From contig DDCZ01000023.1 in the NCBI GenBank assembly GCA_002336485.1, positions 62,001 through 126,000 of the forward strand: DNA of 64,000 nucleotides. Reading direction: 5' to 3'. The position numbers were made by a program, and so were the translations under genes. The notes under the pieces were generated by a model that did not search any database, was not told where the DNA came from, and saw only the letters and a program-made list of their open reading frames with translations. Source of the stretch: Flavobacteriales bacterium UBA1993 (GTDB lineage Bacteria > Bacteroidota > Bacteroidia > Flavobacteriales_G > Salibacteraceae). Numbering within the stretch: position 1 is the first letter of the stretch; the number at the start of each line of letters is the position of its first letter. Positions 56,552-64,000 of the stretch are shown here, in pieces.

Positions 56552-57330
56552 TTGTTTCCCGATCGCATCCATGCCGGTAATTCCTCATCGGGAATCTTCC
56601 TTTTTTCCGGCTCTTCGTGGAAAAAGTATTTTAAATCCAGCGTTAGGTAATTCCCACTTAATTGCACCATAGCTTCTTCACTAACGCTATTTCGATCATA
56701 GATAAAAAATGAATTGTATGTAGGACGGAAGGGCAAATGATATGATGCACCCAAATAAAAATATCCCCGATTCTCAGTTCGATACTCAAAGCCCACATTG
56801 GCCATTAACCCAAGATTTAACCATGGCATAACCTCTGAGCTCTTTGACCATGAATTCCTATAACTTCTCTGGTAAAAACTCCCGTTTCGGCCATCGCTCT
56901 GAACATCTGACGGATACATGTCAAGCGCCAATCCAAAGGCTCCATCCATGTATACGTTTTCAGATAGCCGAACAAAAACCAGCGCTGAAACCGGAATCTC
57001 ATAACCGATAATTCGGAATTTAGTGGAGTCTGCGAAATTTGAATTCGCACTTGCAAGGCGTGCCTCATAATTGCGCCTCACATAGCTGATACCTGTTTCC
57101 AAAGAAAGCCACTTCGTAAAGCCCTTGCGCACCACACCTCCAAAAGAATACCCTACTCGCTGTTGTACACTGTACAAGTTTTCGACTCCTTGCCCCTCGA
57201 CCAAACCTGTTCCGAGAAGGGTGCTTGGCAACAACGGTTTTAATTGAACTCCAAATGTCGTCACGCGTTCTTGGGCACCCCCGAAGAGTGTAAAAACTAA
57301 CAACGCTATGAAAATCACGGATTTCTTCAC
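56548..57330 (-). CDS. Outer membrane beta-barrel protein
   Basis: About 260 aa from a GTG at 57330, which yields a standard signal peptide (KKSVIFIALLVFTLFGGAQ). An ATG at 57369 would add 13 polar residues before it. The body shows alternating hydrophobic/polar strands with aromatic girdles (GYFYLGASYHLPF, LTLDLKYFF), as in porin-like OMP_b-brl proteins. No specific family or ligand is recognised. Confidence 0.72.
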   Translation of the reverse strand: MKKSVIFIALLVFTLFGGAQERVTTFGVQLKPLLPSTLLGTGLVEGQGVENLYSVQQRVGYSFGGVVRKGFTKWLSLETGISYVRRNYEARLASANSNFADSTKFRIIGYEIPVSALVFVRLSENVYMDGAFGLALDMYPSDVQSDGRNGSFYQRSYRNSWSKSSEVMPWLNLGLMANVGFEYRTENRGYFYLGASYHLPFRPTYNSFFIYDRNSVSEEAMVQLSGNYLTLDLKYFFHEEPEKRKIPDEELPAWMRSGNN

Positions 57331-57383
57331 CAAACAAATGTCGCAAAAAGGCCTATAGTGATGTTGCATGATTTAGGATATGG

Positions 57384-57734
57384 TCATTGGCTCACCAGGG
57401 CGCCAAGAATTGCCAATGCGATCACAAACACACTAACAAATATGATAATCCAGCGCAATGCGACGGAGTCGATGAACTTTCGCCGGTTGAGACCGAGTGC
57501 AACGTAGTTGAGATGGTCCGATCTCTTCTCGTGTATTCGAGCCAACCCAAAATATATGGGCTTCTTAGGATCTTCTTCATCCACTTGAGTCTCGTAATCG
57601 ATTCCTTCCTTTTCCAATAACTGGGCGAAGTATTGGCTTTGATCCGCTTTCAAATGTCGATAGACAATCTTTTTATAATTCGTAGGATGCTTGCGTTTGT
57701 TCGTGAAATTGAACTCTTCCTCGAGATCGATCAT
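57384..57734 (-). CDS. Hypothetical single-pass membrane protein
   Basis: A 116-aa protein with a basic, soluble N-terminal part (residues 1-90) and one C-terminal helix (about 93-113, WIIIFVSVFVIALAILGALV), so it is tail-anchored. I do not recognise the family. Its start overlaps the stop of the M23/LysM endopeptidase gene by 4 bases, so it may be a small accessory to peptidoglycan work. That link is inference. Confidence 0.7.
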   Translation of the reverse strand: MIDLEEEFNFTNKRKHPTNYKKIVYRHLKADQSQYFAQLLEKEGIDYETQVDEEDPKKPIYFGLARIHEKRSDHLNYVALGLNRRKFIDSVALRWIIIFVSVFVIALAILGALVSQ

Positions 57735-58846
57735 ATCACGCGCAGCCTTTGTCCTACTGAGAGATAGCGGTTTCGCCGAATACCATTAAGCTCAGCCAAC
57801 TTATATGTCGTTGTACCATAAGCTTTTGCAATATCATACAGTGTATCGCCCCTCTTTACAGTGTGAAAAATAATGCCCTTTGGATAGGCAGCAAACCCAT
57901 TTTTGGTTCGTTTTAACACCAGTGTGTCATTTAATAGCGCCTTGTCATCAAACGAAATAAAGCTTAAGGGATTCAGCGGCACACCTTTAAAACGGACCTC
58001 AAAATGCAAGTGACTTCCCGTGCTATGTCCCGAGCTTCCTCCCAATCCAATTAGCTGACCTCCTTCGACACGTTCACCTTCCTTTACTTTAAAACGATGA
58101 AGGTGTGCATAAGTGGTTTCCAGTCCGTTATAATGCCTGATTATCACGACTCGACCATAACCTCCATGAACGCGCGCCATGCGCACAACTCCTGGAAACG
58201 CAGCAACTACTGTATCCCATACCTGCAAATCGATGTCAATTCCATTGTGCATTCGGCCGTCTCTCCAACCAAATTTTGAAGTCAAAACATCATCGTGAGG
58301 AATTTGAAATCCACCAAGCTCTTCATTTCCCGCCAATAGAATTGAAAGGGTCGTATCTGACTTCCATATGTCGGAAGAGTATGGATTCGGATTATCTGTT
58401 TTCCACTCTGGATAAAACTCAGTGGCTGGAATCGGAGCGCCTCTTGAGCCAATAAACAAATCTTTGGGCGCGATAAACTCAATCTTTTCTGGCTTATTGG
58501 CTAGAAAAATATTGATCTGGTTTATGAGCGCATATGGGATTTCTCCTTCAGATTCAAACAGCGAATCGATGTAGTGATTAAGTTCCTCTTCCGACTTATT
58601 CTTTAGTGATAGATAGAGACTTATATAGTTGGTTAGTTGATTGGCACCATGATATTTCATGACCGAATCGCGCAGATCACTTACCTGCTCATCGGTAAGA
58701 CCAACCACGGCGTCAAAAAGAATTTCTTCACCATAAAGCACCACAGCTTGTACGGTATCGCGTTTTGATTCGTCTGTCTTTTCTGGATCACCGGCTTGCG
58801 CAACCAATGACAGAAATGACAACACCAGAAGTAAATAGATTCTCAT
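57731..58846 (-). CDS. M23-family peptidoglycan endopeptidase with C-terminal LysM
   Basis: A 371-aa exported protein (signal peptide to SLVAQAG). The zinc LytM domain spans about 190-285 with MHNGIDIDL (H and D ligands), TYAHLHRF and GHSTGSHLHFEVRF. The C-terminal LysM motif (HTVKRGDTLYDIAKAYGTTTYKLAELNG) binds glycan. It cleaves peptide cross-links in the periplasm or regulates amidases. Its ATG is preceded by a -7 box. Confidence 0.94.
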   Translation of the reverse strand: MRIYLLLVLSFLSLVAQAGDPEKTDESKRDTVQAVVLYGEEILFDAVVGLTDEQVSDLRDSVMKYHGANQLTNYISLYLSLKNKSEEELNHYIDSLFESEGEIPYALINQINIFLANKPEKIEFIAPKDLFIGSRGAPIPATEFYPEWKTDNPNPYSSDIWKSDTTLSILLAGNEELGGFQIPHDDVLTSKFGWRDGRMHNGIDIDLQVWDTVVAAFPGVVRMARVHGGYGRVVIIRHYNGLETTYAHLHRFKVKEGERVEGGQLIGLGGSSGHSTGSHLHFEVRFKGVPLNPLSFISFDDKALLNDTLVLKRTKNGFAAYPKGIIFHTVKRGDTLYDIAKAYGTTTYKLAELNGIRRNRYLSVGQRLRVI

Positions 58847-58860
58847 TTTGGCCAGGCCGT

Positions 58861-58868
58861 CAAATTTA
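58861..58868 (-). promoter_or_regulatory. -7 box TAAATTTG of the M23/LysM gene
   Basis: Exact TAnnTTTG match on the minus strand, ending 14 bases before the ATG of the M23 gene. Confidence 0.5.
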
Positions 58869-58942
58869 GATTAATTCATGCCTCAAGTAACCCACAGAAT
58901 ACGAGGTTTTAAGCCTATTTATTACAATTTTTGATCAATTCT

Positions 58943-59107
58943 ATGTCAGCTTCGACCATTGCCATATTTAGTTCGATTATTCTACTCGTCGCCTTCATTA
59001 TTGGATTGAAGGCGTACCAAGATGGACTCCCTTTCTGGCGCACTTTTGTTATGAGCATTCTCGGATTTACAGGGATTTCATTGCTCATTCTCAAACTATT
59101 CGTATGA
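58943..59107 (+). CDS. Small two-helix membrane protein of 54 aa
   Basis: An ATG-to-TGA frame of 54 residues. Two hydrophobic helices (about 5-22 and 34-53) flank a short polar turn (KAYQDGLPFWR). Codon choice and helix pattern look like a real protein. Its stop is directly adjacent to the stop of the convergent redoxin gene. The family is unrecognised. Confidence 0.55.
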   Translation: MSASTIAIFSSIILLVAFIIGLKAYQDGLPFWRTFVMSILGFTGISLLILKLFV

Positions 59108-59662
59108 TCATTTCCACTTGATATTGCATCCCATACTCGGATGCTGGATCTTTGATTGAGGCTCCTTTCTTATGACCCGTTGTATCGCCTCCTCTAAATC
59201 CGCACCCGAAACCGGAACTCCATTCCCTGGGGTACTTCCGTCTAGCCTACCCCGATATACGCACCGTCGATTCTCGTCAAAAAGAGCGAAGTCTGGCGTG
59301 CAGGCAGCGTCGTAAGACTTCGCTACTTCTTGTGTTTCATCATATAAATATGGAAAGGGAAAAGCAAGTTCTTCGGCCTTATCTTTCATTTTACCAGGTC
59401 CATCATCAGGATAGTTCTCCGCATCATTCGAACTAATAGCAACCATGCCCACACCCTTTGTCGAATACTCACCCCCTAGCTCAATAAGCTTATGAATGAC
59501 ATGCACCACATAAGGGCAATGATTACAAATGAACATAACCAATGTCCCCTTTTCGCCAGCTACATCGTTAAGACCTAAATTCTTACCTGAGACTGTGTCC
59601 GGAAGATTAAAATTGGGAGCCTCAAATCCTAATTTGAGATCGGTGGTTTCAGCTAGTGCCAT
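59108..59662 (-). CDS. Thioredoxin-fold redoxin (AhpC/TSA-like)
   Basis: A 184-aa protein with no signal peptide. The redoxin fold is visible in LGFEAPNFNLPD, the TLVMFICNHCPYV active site (CNHC) and CTPDFALFDENRRCVYRGRLD. Bacteroidota members with CNHCPY motifs are annotated as thioredoxin-family or peroxiredoxin-like. The reaction is not tested. The gene runs convergent to a 54-aa gene and is preceded by an AT-rich palindrome. Confidence 0.85.
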   Translation of the reverse strand: MALAETTDLKLGFEAPNFNLPDTVSGKNLGLNDVAGEKGTLVMFICNHCPYVVHVIHKLIELGGEYSTKGVGMVAISSNDAENYPDDGPGKMKDKAEELAFPFPYLYDETQEVAKSYDAACTPDFALFDENRRCVYRGRLDGSTPGNGVPVSGADLEEAIQRVIRKEPQSKIQHPSMGCNIKWK

Positions 59663-59663
59663 T

Positions 59664-59678
59664 GTTTAAATTTTAAAC
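59664..59678. repeat. AT-rich palindrome next to the redoxin start codon
   Basis: GTTTAAA, one base, TTTAAAC: perfect 7-base arms beginning one base upstream of the redoxin ATG. It may be an operator or chance, given the AT content. Confidence 0.25.
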
Positions 59679-59763
59679 AAAATAAGCGGATTAGATTAAA
59701 CTACTCTGACGAAAAATAAGGTTTCGTTAACACTTAAATCCATCGACATTATATGTTGATACA

Positions 59764-59771
59764 TACATTTG
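59764..59771 (+). promoter_or_regulatory. -7 box TACATTTG of the YceI gene
   Basis: Exact TAnnTTTG match, 15 bases before the ATG at 59787. It excludes the alternative in-frame start at 59769, which lies inside the box. Confidence 0.55.
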
Positions 59772-59786
59772 CTTCAAATAAGCAAC

Positions 59787-60389
59787 ATGAACTCAAAAAA
59801 CTTGATACTTACAGCAGCCCTAGGATCATTCCTATTTGCCTTCACCCCTATTACAGGCACAACCAAACTAAAGGTGAAACCTGAAGCCAGTAAAGTTGAA
59901 TGGTATGCTGAAAAAGTTACCGGAAAACACAATGGAGACGTACAACTGAAGAGCGGCACATTAGAGGTTGAAAACGATCAAATCGTAGGTGGAAATTTTG
60001 TCATTGACATGACAACCATAAACACCACGGACATTTCCGGAGAATACAAGGACAAGCTTGATGGTCATTTGAAGTCAGCCGATTTCTTCGACGTAGACAA
60101 CCATGAAGTAGCCACCTATACCATAACTGCAACAAAAGTGTTATCCGACCACCCAGTGTATAACACAGAAATCACTGGCGACTTAACATTGAAAGGAAAA
60201 ACATTGGCGATCAGCTTCCCTGCCAAAGTGGAGGTGCGCGATGATAAGATTGCTGCATTTGGCGAAATGACAATTGACCGTACAAAATTCGATGTCAAAT
60301 ATGGGTCTGCAAGTTTTTTCGACAGTTTAGGAGACAAAGCCATTATGGACGAATTTGTGATGAAGATTAGCCTGGGGGCTAAAATGTAG
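59787..60389 (+). CDS. YceI-family periplasmic lipocalin-like protein
   Basis: A 200-aa protein with a signal sequence (MNSKNLILTAALGSFLFAFTP). The YceI eight-strand barrel is recognisable by EASKVEWYAEKVTGKHNGDVQL, DGHLKSADFFDVDNH and MTIDRTKFDVKYGS. The family binds isoprenoid-like lipids in its cavity, but the physiological cargo differs between members. It is a single gene between a promoter box and a clear terminator. Confidence 0.92.
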   Translation: MNSKNLILTAALGSFLFAFTPITGTTKLKVKPEASKVEWYAEKVTGKHNGDVQLKSGTLEVENDQIVGGNFVIDMTTINTTDISGEYKDKLDGHLKSADFFDVDNHEVATYTITATKVLSDHPVYNTEITGDLTLKGKTLAISFPAKVEVRDDKIAAFGEMTIDRTKFDVKYGSASFFDSLGDKAIMDEFVMKISLGAKM

Positions 60390-60411
60390 AAGTTGGTTTT
60401 TGTTCGATGGT

Positions 60412-60443
60412 AAAAGCCTCTTCCACTTGGAAGGGGCTTTTTT
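60412..60443 (+). terminator. Intrinsic terminator after the YceI gene
   Basis: A 13-base stem (AAAAGCCTCTTCC paired with its complement, one G-T pair), an ACTT loop and a following run of T. Confidence 0.88.
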
Positions 60444-60448
60444 GTACA

Positions 60449-60456
60449 TAAATTCG
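60449..60456 (+). promoter_or_regulatory. -7-like box TAAATTCG of rnhB
   Basis: Four bases (TCGC) separate this box from the rnhB ATG at 60461. It lies directly after the terminator. Confidence 0.4.
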
Positions 60457-60460
60457 TCGC

Positions 60461-61075
60461 ATGTTATCAGCCCGAGTCAAATACATGAGACTAGAAGCCG
60501 GATGCGACGAGGTAGGCAGGGGTTGTTTGGCTGGTCCGGTAGTGGCCGCCGCTGTGATTTTACCTCCTCGCTTTAAGCATGCCGACATTATCGACTCAAA
60601 AAAACTGAGTGAGAAAAAACGTGTGCAGATGGTTCAACTGATCAAAAAGAAAGCGATTTCATGGGCGGTTTCTGAGGTATCACCTGAGGTAATAGATGAC
60701 ATCAACATATTAAACGCCTCATTTCTGGCGATGTCTAATGCGGTGAGTCAGTTGAATGTTCGGCCTGAATTCTTACTCATTGATGGAAATCGCTTTCGAT
60801 CCAATTTGAACATCCCATTTGATTGTATCATCAAAGGAGATTCAAAAATTGGATCCATTGCGGCGGCCTCGATTCTAGCAAAGGACTATAGAGATAACTT
60901 GATGAAAGAGTTAGCAGTAGAACATCCCGATTATGGGTGGGAGACTAACGTTGGTTACCCAACAATCGCACACCGAAGAGCCATTGAAAAAGTGGGAATT
61001 ACCAACTTTCATAGACGCACTTTTAACGTTAAAAAAGTTCAACTCGAATTGAAGTTCAATTCGAACAAAAGCTAA
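60461..61075 (+). CDS. rnhB: Ribonuclease HII
   Basis: A 204-aa enzyme that nicks RNA-DNA hybrids and single ribonucleotides. It contains the catalytic DE motif in GCDEVGRGCLAGP (Asp16, Glu17), LIDGNRF with a further Asp, and GDSKIGSIAAASILAKDYRD. A later ATG at 60485 (MRLEAGC) is an alternative start close to the conserved fold. The upstream box and terminator favour 60461. Confidence 0.95.
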   Translation: MLSARVKYMRLEAGCDEVGRGCLAGPVVAAAVILPPRFKHADIIDSKKLSEKKRVQMVQLIKKKAISWAVSEVSPEVIDDINILNASFLAMSNAVSQLNVRPEFLLIDGNRFRSNLNIPFDCIIKGDSKIGSIAAASILAKDYRDNLMKELAVEHPDYGWETNVGYPTIAHRRAIEKVGITNFHRRTFNVKKVQLELKFNSNKS

Positions 61076-61087
61076 GCTTTAGGGCTT

Positions 61088-61095
61088 TAATTTCG
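61088..61095 (+). promoter_or_regulatory. -7-like box TAATTTCG of the 759-aa protein gene
   Basis: Four bases (CATC) separate the box from the ATG at 61100, the same spacing as at 60449 and 54908. Confidence 0.35.
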
Positions 61096-61099
61096 CATC

Positions 61100-63379
61100 A
61101 TGAAACAGGCACTCTTTTGGCTGGCAATAATTCCAATTATTGGAGGGGCTATCTTCTTTTGGTTTAACTCAAGCGATCCGACCGAGTCGGCCATAGATTT
61201 TGCCCCAGAAGGCACATGGATTGTTTTTCAGGCCAAGGATATTGCTGATTTTCATTCAGACATCGCCGACTCTAATTCATTTTATCGATCTATTCCAATC
61301 TTCACAGGAATGACGGACGATGTTATGTCATTTCTATCTCCTTTTAGCGACGCCCATTTAAACGGGTCGTTATTTATTTCCGGAATACCCGGTTCAATGA
61401 ATTATGTGCTAGTCTTAAACACCGATGAAGGCAACCTAGGGATTGATGCCATTCAACCAATAAAGACAACCAATCAATACCAAATATTCGCCCATGACTC
61501 GGCCTACTCCGGCATGAACGAATCGCAACGCATGCAATTGACCCAAGCACTAACATCAAATGCCGACCTCAGCGTATCCATAGCGTCAACAGCGTTGAAC
61601 CAGGTCCTTAGCGGGAGTTTCAGCACCGACATGTTTAATCAAATATCAAACGAATATGACGATGCGACATGGCTCCAATTTGACTTGAAGAGTGCCGAAA
61701 ATATGTACGCCTCTGGAGTTACTAAGACAATCGAAGATGAGTCTGCGCGGTTGGATGCGACGCCCCTACTATCGTACCTTCCAACTGAGACTGAATCTGC
61801 ACTTCTTTATGGAACAATCGATTATTCAATTGGAATAGCATCTTGTCCCTATGTTGCCATAGAGGGCGAGCCAGACCAAAACACATTCATTCTCTACCAG
61901 GATAGCGGAATTCAGGCACGAATATCGAACCCTGGCTTTATTGATCAGGGAGTTCTTCCAGATTTCGAAGGCGTGTATTTTCGGCCAAAATGGAGCGCTG
62001 AATGTGTGCGCCTAGAACTTGGGGATGTAGATGTTTATTGCAAAAACGATCAACAGGCCAAACGGTTTTACAATGACTATCTCGCTCATAACAGATTCAC
62101 CGATGCGAATGCGTATACGTCGCTATCGGAGACAATTTCCAACGCATCGTTCACTCTATTGCTGCGAACACCAAACAGACATACGACTGAGGCATTCTTG
62201 AAAGACATTGACTCAAAAAACCAATTAAACGCTATAGTATTTCAAACCAATACCGAAATTCCCAAACGGAAACACTTTTCGTTTGCCGCGCTGCATCACA
62301 GAGAAATCAAGGAAGGGTTGAAGTCAATTTGGACGTGTGAGCTCGAAAAACCAATTTCGAATGGTCCTTGGCCGTTTGTCAATCACTATACTCAAAACCC
62401 AGAAATAGTGGTTCAGGATAAGCTGAACCAGCTATATCTGATAAACTCCGACGGCAAAATATTATGGAAAAGGCTGCTCGACTCTGATATTAATGGCTCA
62501 ATTCAGCAATTAGACGCTTTCGAAAGTGGTAAAAACCAAATGCTCTTTTGCACAAATAAGCGGCTTTATTTAGTAGACCGAAACGGCAACGACGTTGACG
62601 GGTTCCCGGTAAAGTTTGACACGAAAATCAACTCGGCACCTTCCGCAATTCGCTATGAATCCGGTGCGGATCTCAGAATTTTAGTATCGTCTGGAAACGT
62701 CGTTAAAAACATTGACCAAAATGGAGAGATGGTTGACGGATGGAATGCAGTGGAAATTGGGCCAACTTCAACTCCCATTGAATGGCACAACATCTCTGGG
62801 AAAGACTACCTAATTGCAATTGTAAATAATCAAACCATTGAGGTATTGGATCGGGCTGGGAAGCGAAGACAGGATCCAAAGGTCATTGCTGGAGTAAGCT
62901 CCCATCTATTCATGGAGCCGAGTTCAACTCTGGAAAACTTCACTTTCATATATTCAGATTCCGTTGGCAACTTGACCCAAGAAAACTTGAAAGGTTCAAA
63001 ATCCGAAGAGGCTTTGATTCCTCTAGACTCCAATGTGAATCTTCTATACAATTCGACATCAACGATACCTTTTGGGTTCACCACAAAGAATAGGATCGTG
63101 TTTTTCGATCGAGACTTAAATGTTGTAATGGACTATCTTTTTCCGTTTGAAATCGACTCCCGCTCGGGTTGGGCCAATCGAAAACTAAATTGGATGTCGG
63201 TATTTGACCGCAGCAAGAGCGAGTACTATCTCTTTGACACCGAAACCGGTGCGCTTGCTAAAATGCCCATATCTGGAGGGCAAGGCGCGATTGTAATTGA
63301 CCTAGATAAAAACGGCGTATTCGAAGTGGTGGTAGGCAATAAGATAGGCGAATTCACAGCCTATCGGTTGTCATATTAA
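61100..63379 (+). CDS. Large membrane-anchored protein with C-terminal propeller-like repeats
   Basis: A 759-aa protein. An N-terminal helix (residues 4-22) suggests an inner-membrane anchor or uncleaved signal. Residues 30-400 form a DUF3352-like alpha/beta region (FAPEGTWIVFQAKDIADFHSD) that I cannot assign firmly. Residues 425-759 show outward-strand repeats like a beta-propeller (LYLINSDGKILWKRL, LYLVDRNGNDVDGFPVKF), ending in an FG-GAP-like VIDLDKNGVFEVVVGNK. The function is unknown. Confidence 0.65.
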   Translation: MKQALFWLAIIPIIGGAIFFWFNSSDPTESAIDFAPEGTWIVFQAKDIADFHSDIADSNSFYRSIPIFTGMTDDVMSFLSPFSDAHLNGSLFISGIPGSMNYVLVLNTDEGNLGIDAIQPIKTTNQYQIFAHDSAYSGMNESQRMQLTQALTSNADLSVSIASTALNQVLSGSFSTDMFNQISNEYDDATWLQFDLKSAENMYASGVTKTIEDESARLDATPLLSYLPTETESALLYGTIDYSIGIASCPYVAIEGEPDQNTFILYQDSGIQARISNPGFIDQGVLPDFEGVYFRPKWSAECVRLELGDVDVYCKNDQQAKRFYNDYLAHNRFTDANAYTSLSETISNASFTLLLRTPNRHTTEAFLKDIDSKNQLNAIVFQTNTEIPKRKHFSFAALHHREIKEGLKSIWTCELEKPISNGPWPFVNHYTQNPEIVVQDKLNQLYLINSDGKILWKRLLDSDINGSIQQLDAFESGKNQMLFCTNKRLYLVDRNGNDVDGFPVKFDTKINSAPSAIRYESGADLRILVSSGNVVKNIDQNGEMVDGWNAVEIGPTSTPIEWHNISGKDYLIAIVNNQTIEVLDRAGKRRQDPKVIAGVSSHLFMEPSSTLENFTFIYSDSVGNLTQENLKGSKSEEALIPLDSNVNLLYNSTSTIPFGFTTKNRIVFFDRDLNVVMDYLFPFEIDSRSGWANRKLNWMSVFDRSKSEYYLFDTETGALAKMPISGGQGAIVIDLDKNGVFEVVVGNKIGEFTAYRLSY

Positions 63380-64000
63380 CGACCAGTTAATTTCTCATTG
63401 ACAACACTCATATCTCGAAGTTTGACCTTCTCTCCAACTTGGGGCGTATAGTTGGGTGTGTATTCATTGATTTTCATGAGCCTCTTGATCTTCACGCCAT
63501 GTTGCTGTGAAATGGACCGTAAGCTTTCACCTGCAGCAACAGTGTGGAATTCCGAACTCGCGTAATTTCGTTTAGGTTGCAGGTAGACGATGTCACCCGA
63601 CATGATAGGATCGTGCTTTTCCAGGTCGTTGTATTTCAATATTTGCCACAACCCCATATCGTTTTGTTTGGCGATGGAGGCAGGCGTGTCGCCTTGTTTT
63701 GCCACGACATACTTAATGTTGTTGTCGCTAACCTTAACCGATCGCACATTCAATATTGTCGGAACATCTGATTTAAATTCAGGTGTCTCTACCTCGGCAA
63801 TAACCTCTGTGTCTGGGAGCTTTTTCAACTTATCGTATTTATCAAGCTCGTTCTCCTCAATTATCCGAATTATGAGATCTGCGTATTTTGGGTTGGTGGC
63901 ATATCCGGCCTTTTTCAAACCTTTTGCCCAGCCTTTATAATCAGTTTGTTTTAAATCAAACAGCGAGGCGTATCGATCTCTGGTTCGAAGAAACTCGCTA
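63376..64000 (-). CDS. Glucosaminidase/LysM peptidoglycan hydrolase, C-terminal part (cut by window end)
   Basis: The frame is open to base 64000, so the N-terminus is outside. The visible part begins with a muramidase/glucosaminidase domain (SLFDLKQTDYKGWAKGLKKA, then YATNPKYADLIIRIIEEN). Two LysM-type repeats follow (VKYVVAKQGDTPASIAKQND and FHTVAAGESLRSISQQHGVK). The family cleaves N-acetylglucosaminyl bonds in peptidoglycan, and LysM repeats anchor it. The internal TTG at 63918 is not the start. Confidence 0.87.
   Translation of the reverse strand, partial: SEFLRTRDRYASLFDLKQTDYKGWAKGLKKAGYATNPKYADLIIRIIEENELDKYDKLKKLPDTEVIAEVETPEFKSDVPTILNVRSVKVSDNNIKYVVAKQGDTPASIAKQNDMGLWQILKYNDLEKHDPIMSGDIVYLQPKRNYASSEFHTVAAGESLRSISQQHGVKIKRLMKINEYTPNYTPQVGEKVKLRDMSVVNEKLTGR

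Noticed and set aside
1..64000. CRISPR arrays, tRNA, rRNA, insertion sequences, prophage or toxin-antitoxin modules
   Set aside because: I looked for regular repeats, cloverleaf-type intergenic blocks, transposases and integrases, and found none.

Overview
The window looks like chromosomal core sequence from a member of the Bacteroidota, most likely Flavobacteriales. The evidence is two proteins with type IX secretion sorting domains (one type A, one gliding-motility-associated type B), two carboxypeptidase-regulatory-like TonB-dependent receptors (one paired with a DUF4249 lipoprotein), several Bacteroidota-typical families (DUF493, DUF4197, DUF6438, PafA phosphatase), few visible Shine-Dalgarno sequences, and repeated TAnnTTTG-type -7 boxes. 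I see no rRNA, tRNA, CRISPR array, insertion sequence or prophage. Genes are densely packed, and no gene-free stretch exceeds about 300 bases.

Layout. 1-6953 (+): a tight operon of cytochrome c maturation genes (ccmB end, ccmC, ccmD-like, ccmE, ccmF) running into a DUF2520 dehydrogenase-like gene, kdsC, a UbiA prenyltransferase and maf. 7019-9288 (+): sensor kinase, OmpR-type regulator and DUF493 gene. 9285-11285 (-): a TPR histidine kinase. 11397-16099 (+): T9SS cargo, NlpC/P60 lipoprotein, TonB-dependent receptor. 16198-20350 (+): pyrG, PAP2 phosphatase, crcB and PafA-like phosphatase. 20356-26012 (-): an operon of M16 peptidase, O-antigen-ligase-like protein, O-methyltransferase, threonine aldolase and DUF4197 lipoprotein. 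26102-28057 (+): PD40/SPOR protein. 28059-34311 (-): a fatty-acid beta-oxidation operon led by a MarR regulator, ending near an orphan receiver gene. 34487-37847 (+): TonB receptor plus DUF4249 lipoprotein. 37898-38730: a Cys/Lys-rich microprotein and an EGF-like lipoprotein. 38808-42895 (-): purB, an MsbA-like ABC exporter and a glycosyltransferase. 43101-47339 (+): a sulfur locus with TauE/SafE exporter, MBL-rhodanese fusion, rhodanese lipoprotein, Crp/Fnr regulator and EI24 protein. 47311-54807 (-): PKD-repeat T9SS giant, DUF6438 lipoprotein, yidC, M42 aminopeptidase. 54920-64000: cell-envelope genes (MltF-like transglycosylase, barrel protein, M23/LysM endopeptidase, small membrane proteins), a redoxin, YceI, RNase HII, a large beta-propeller-like protein and a truncated glucosaminidase/LysM gene at the window edge.

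Functional themes are envelope biogenesis and peptidoglycan turnover, respiration (cytochrome c maturation), fatty-acid degradation and reduced-sulfur handling. The most interesting signals are regulatory or small-scale. They include a strong palindrome lying on the -7 box of the marR/beta-oxidation operon, a 17-bp bulged hairpin inside the sulfur locus, and a variant TAnnTTCG box that recurs only 4-7 bases before start codons, suggesting near-leaderless transcripts. Two proteins shorter than 60 residues are also found, and CcmE has the CxxxY haem-binding variant. I did not find a wholly new multi-gene system, and the regulatory calls are pattern-based and untested.
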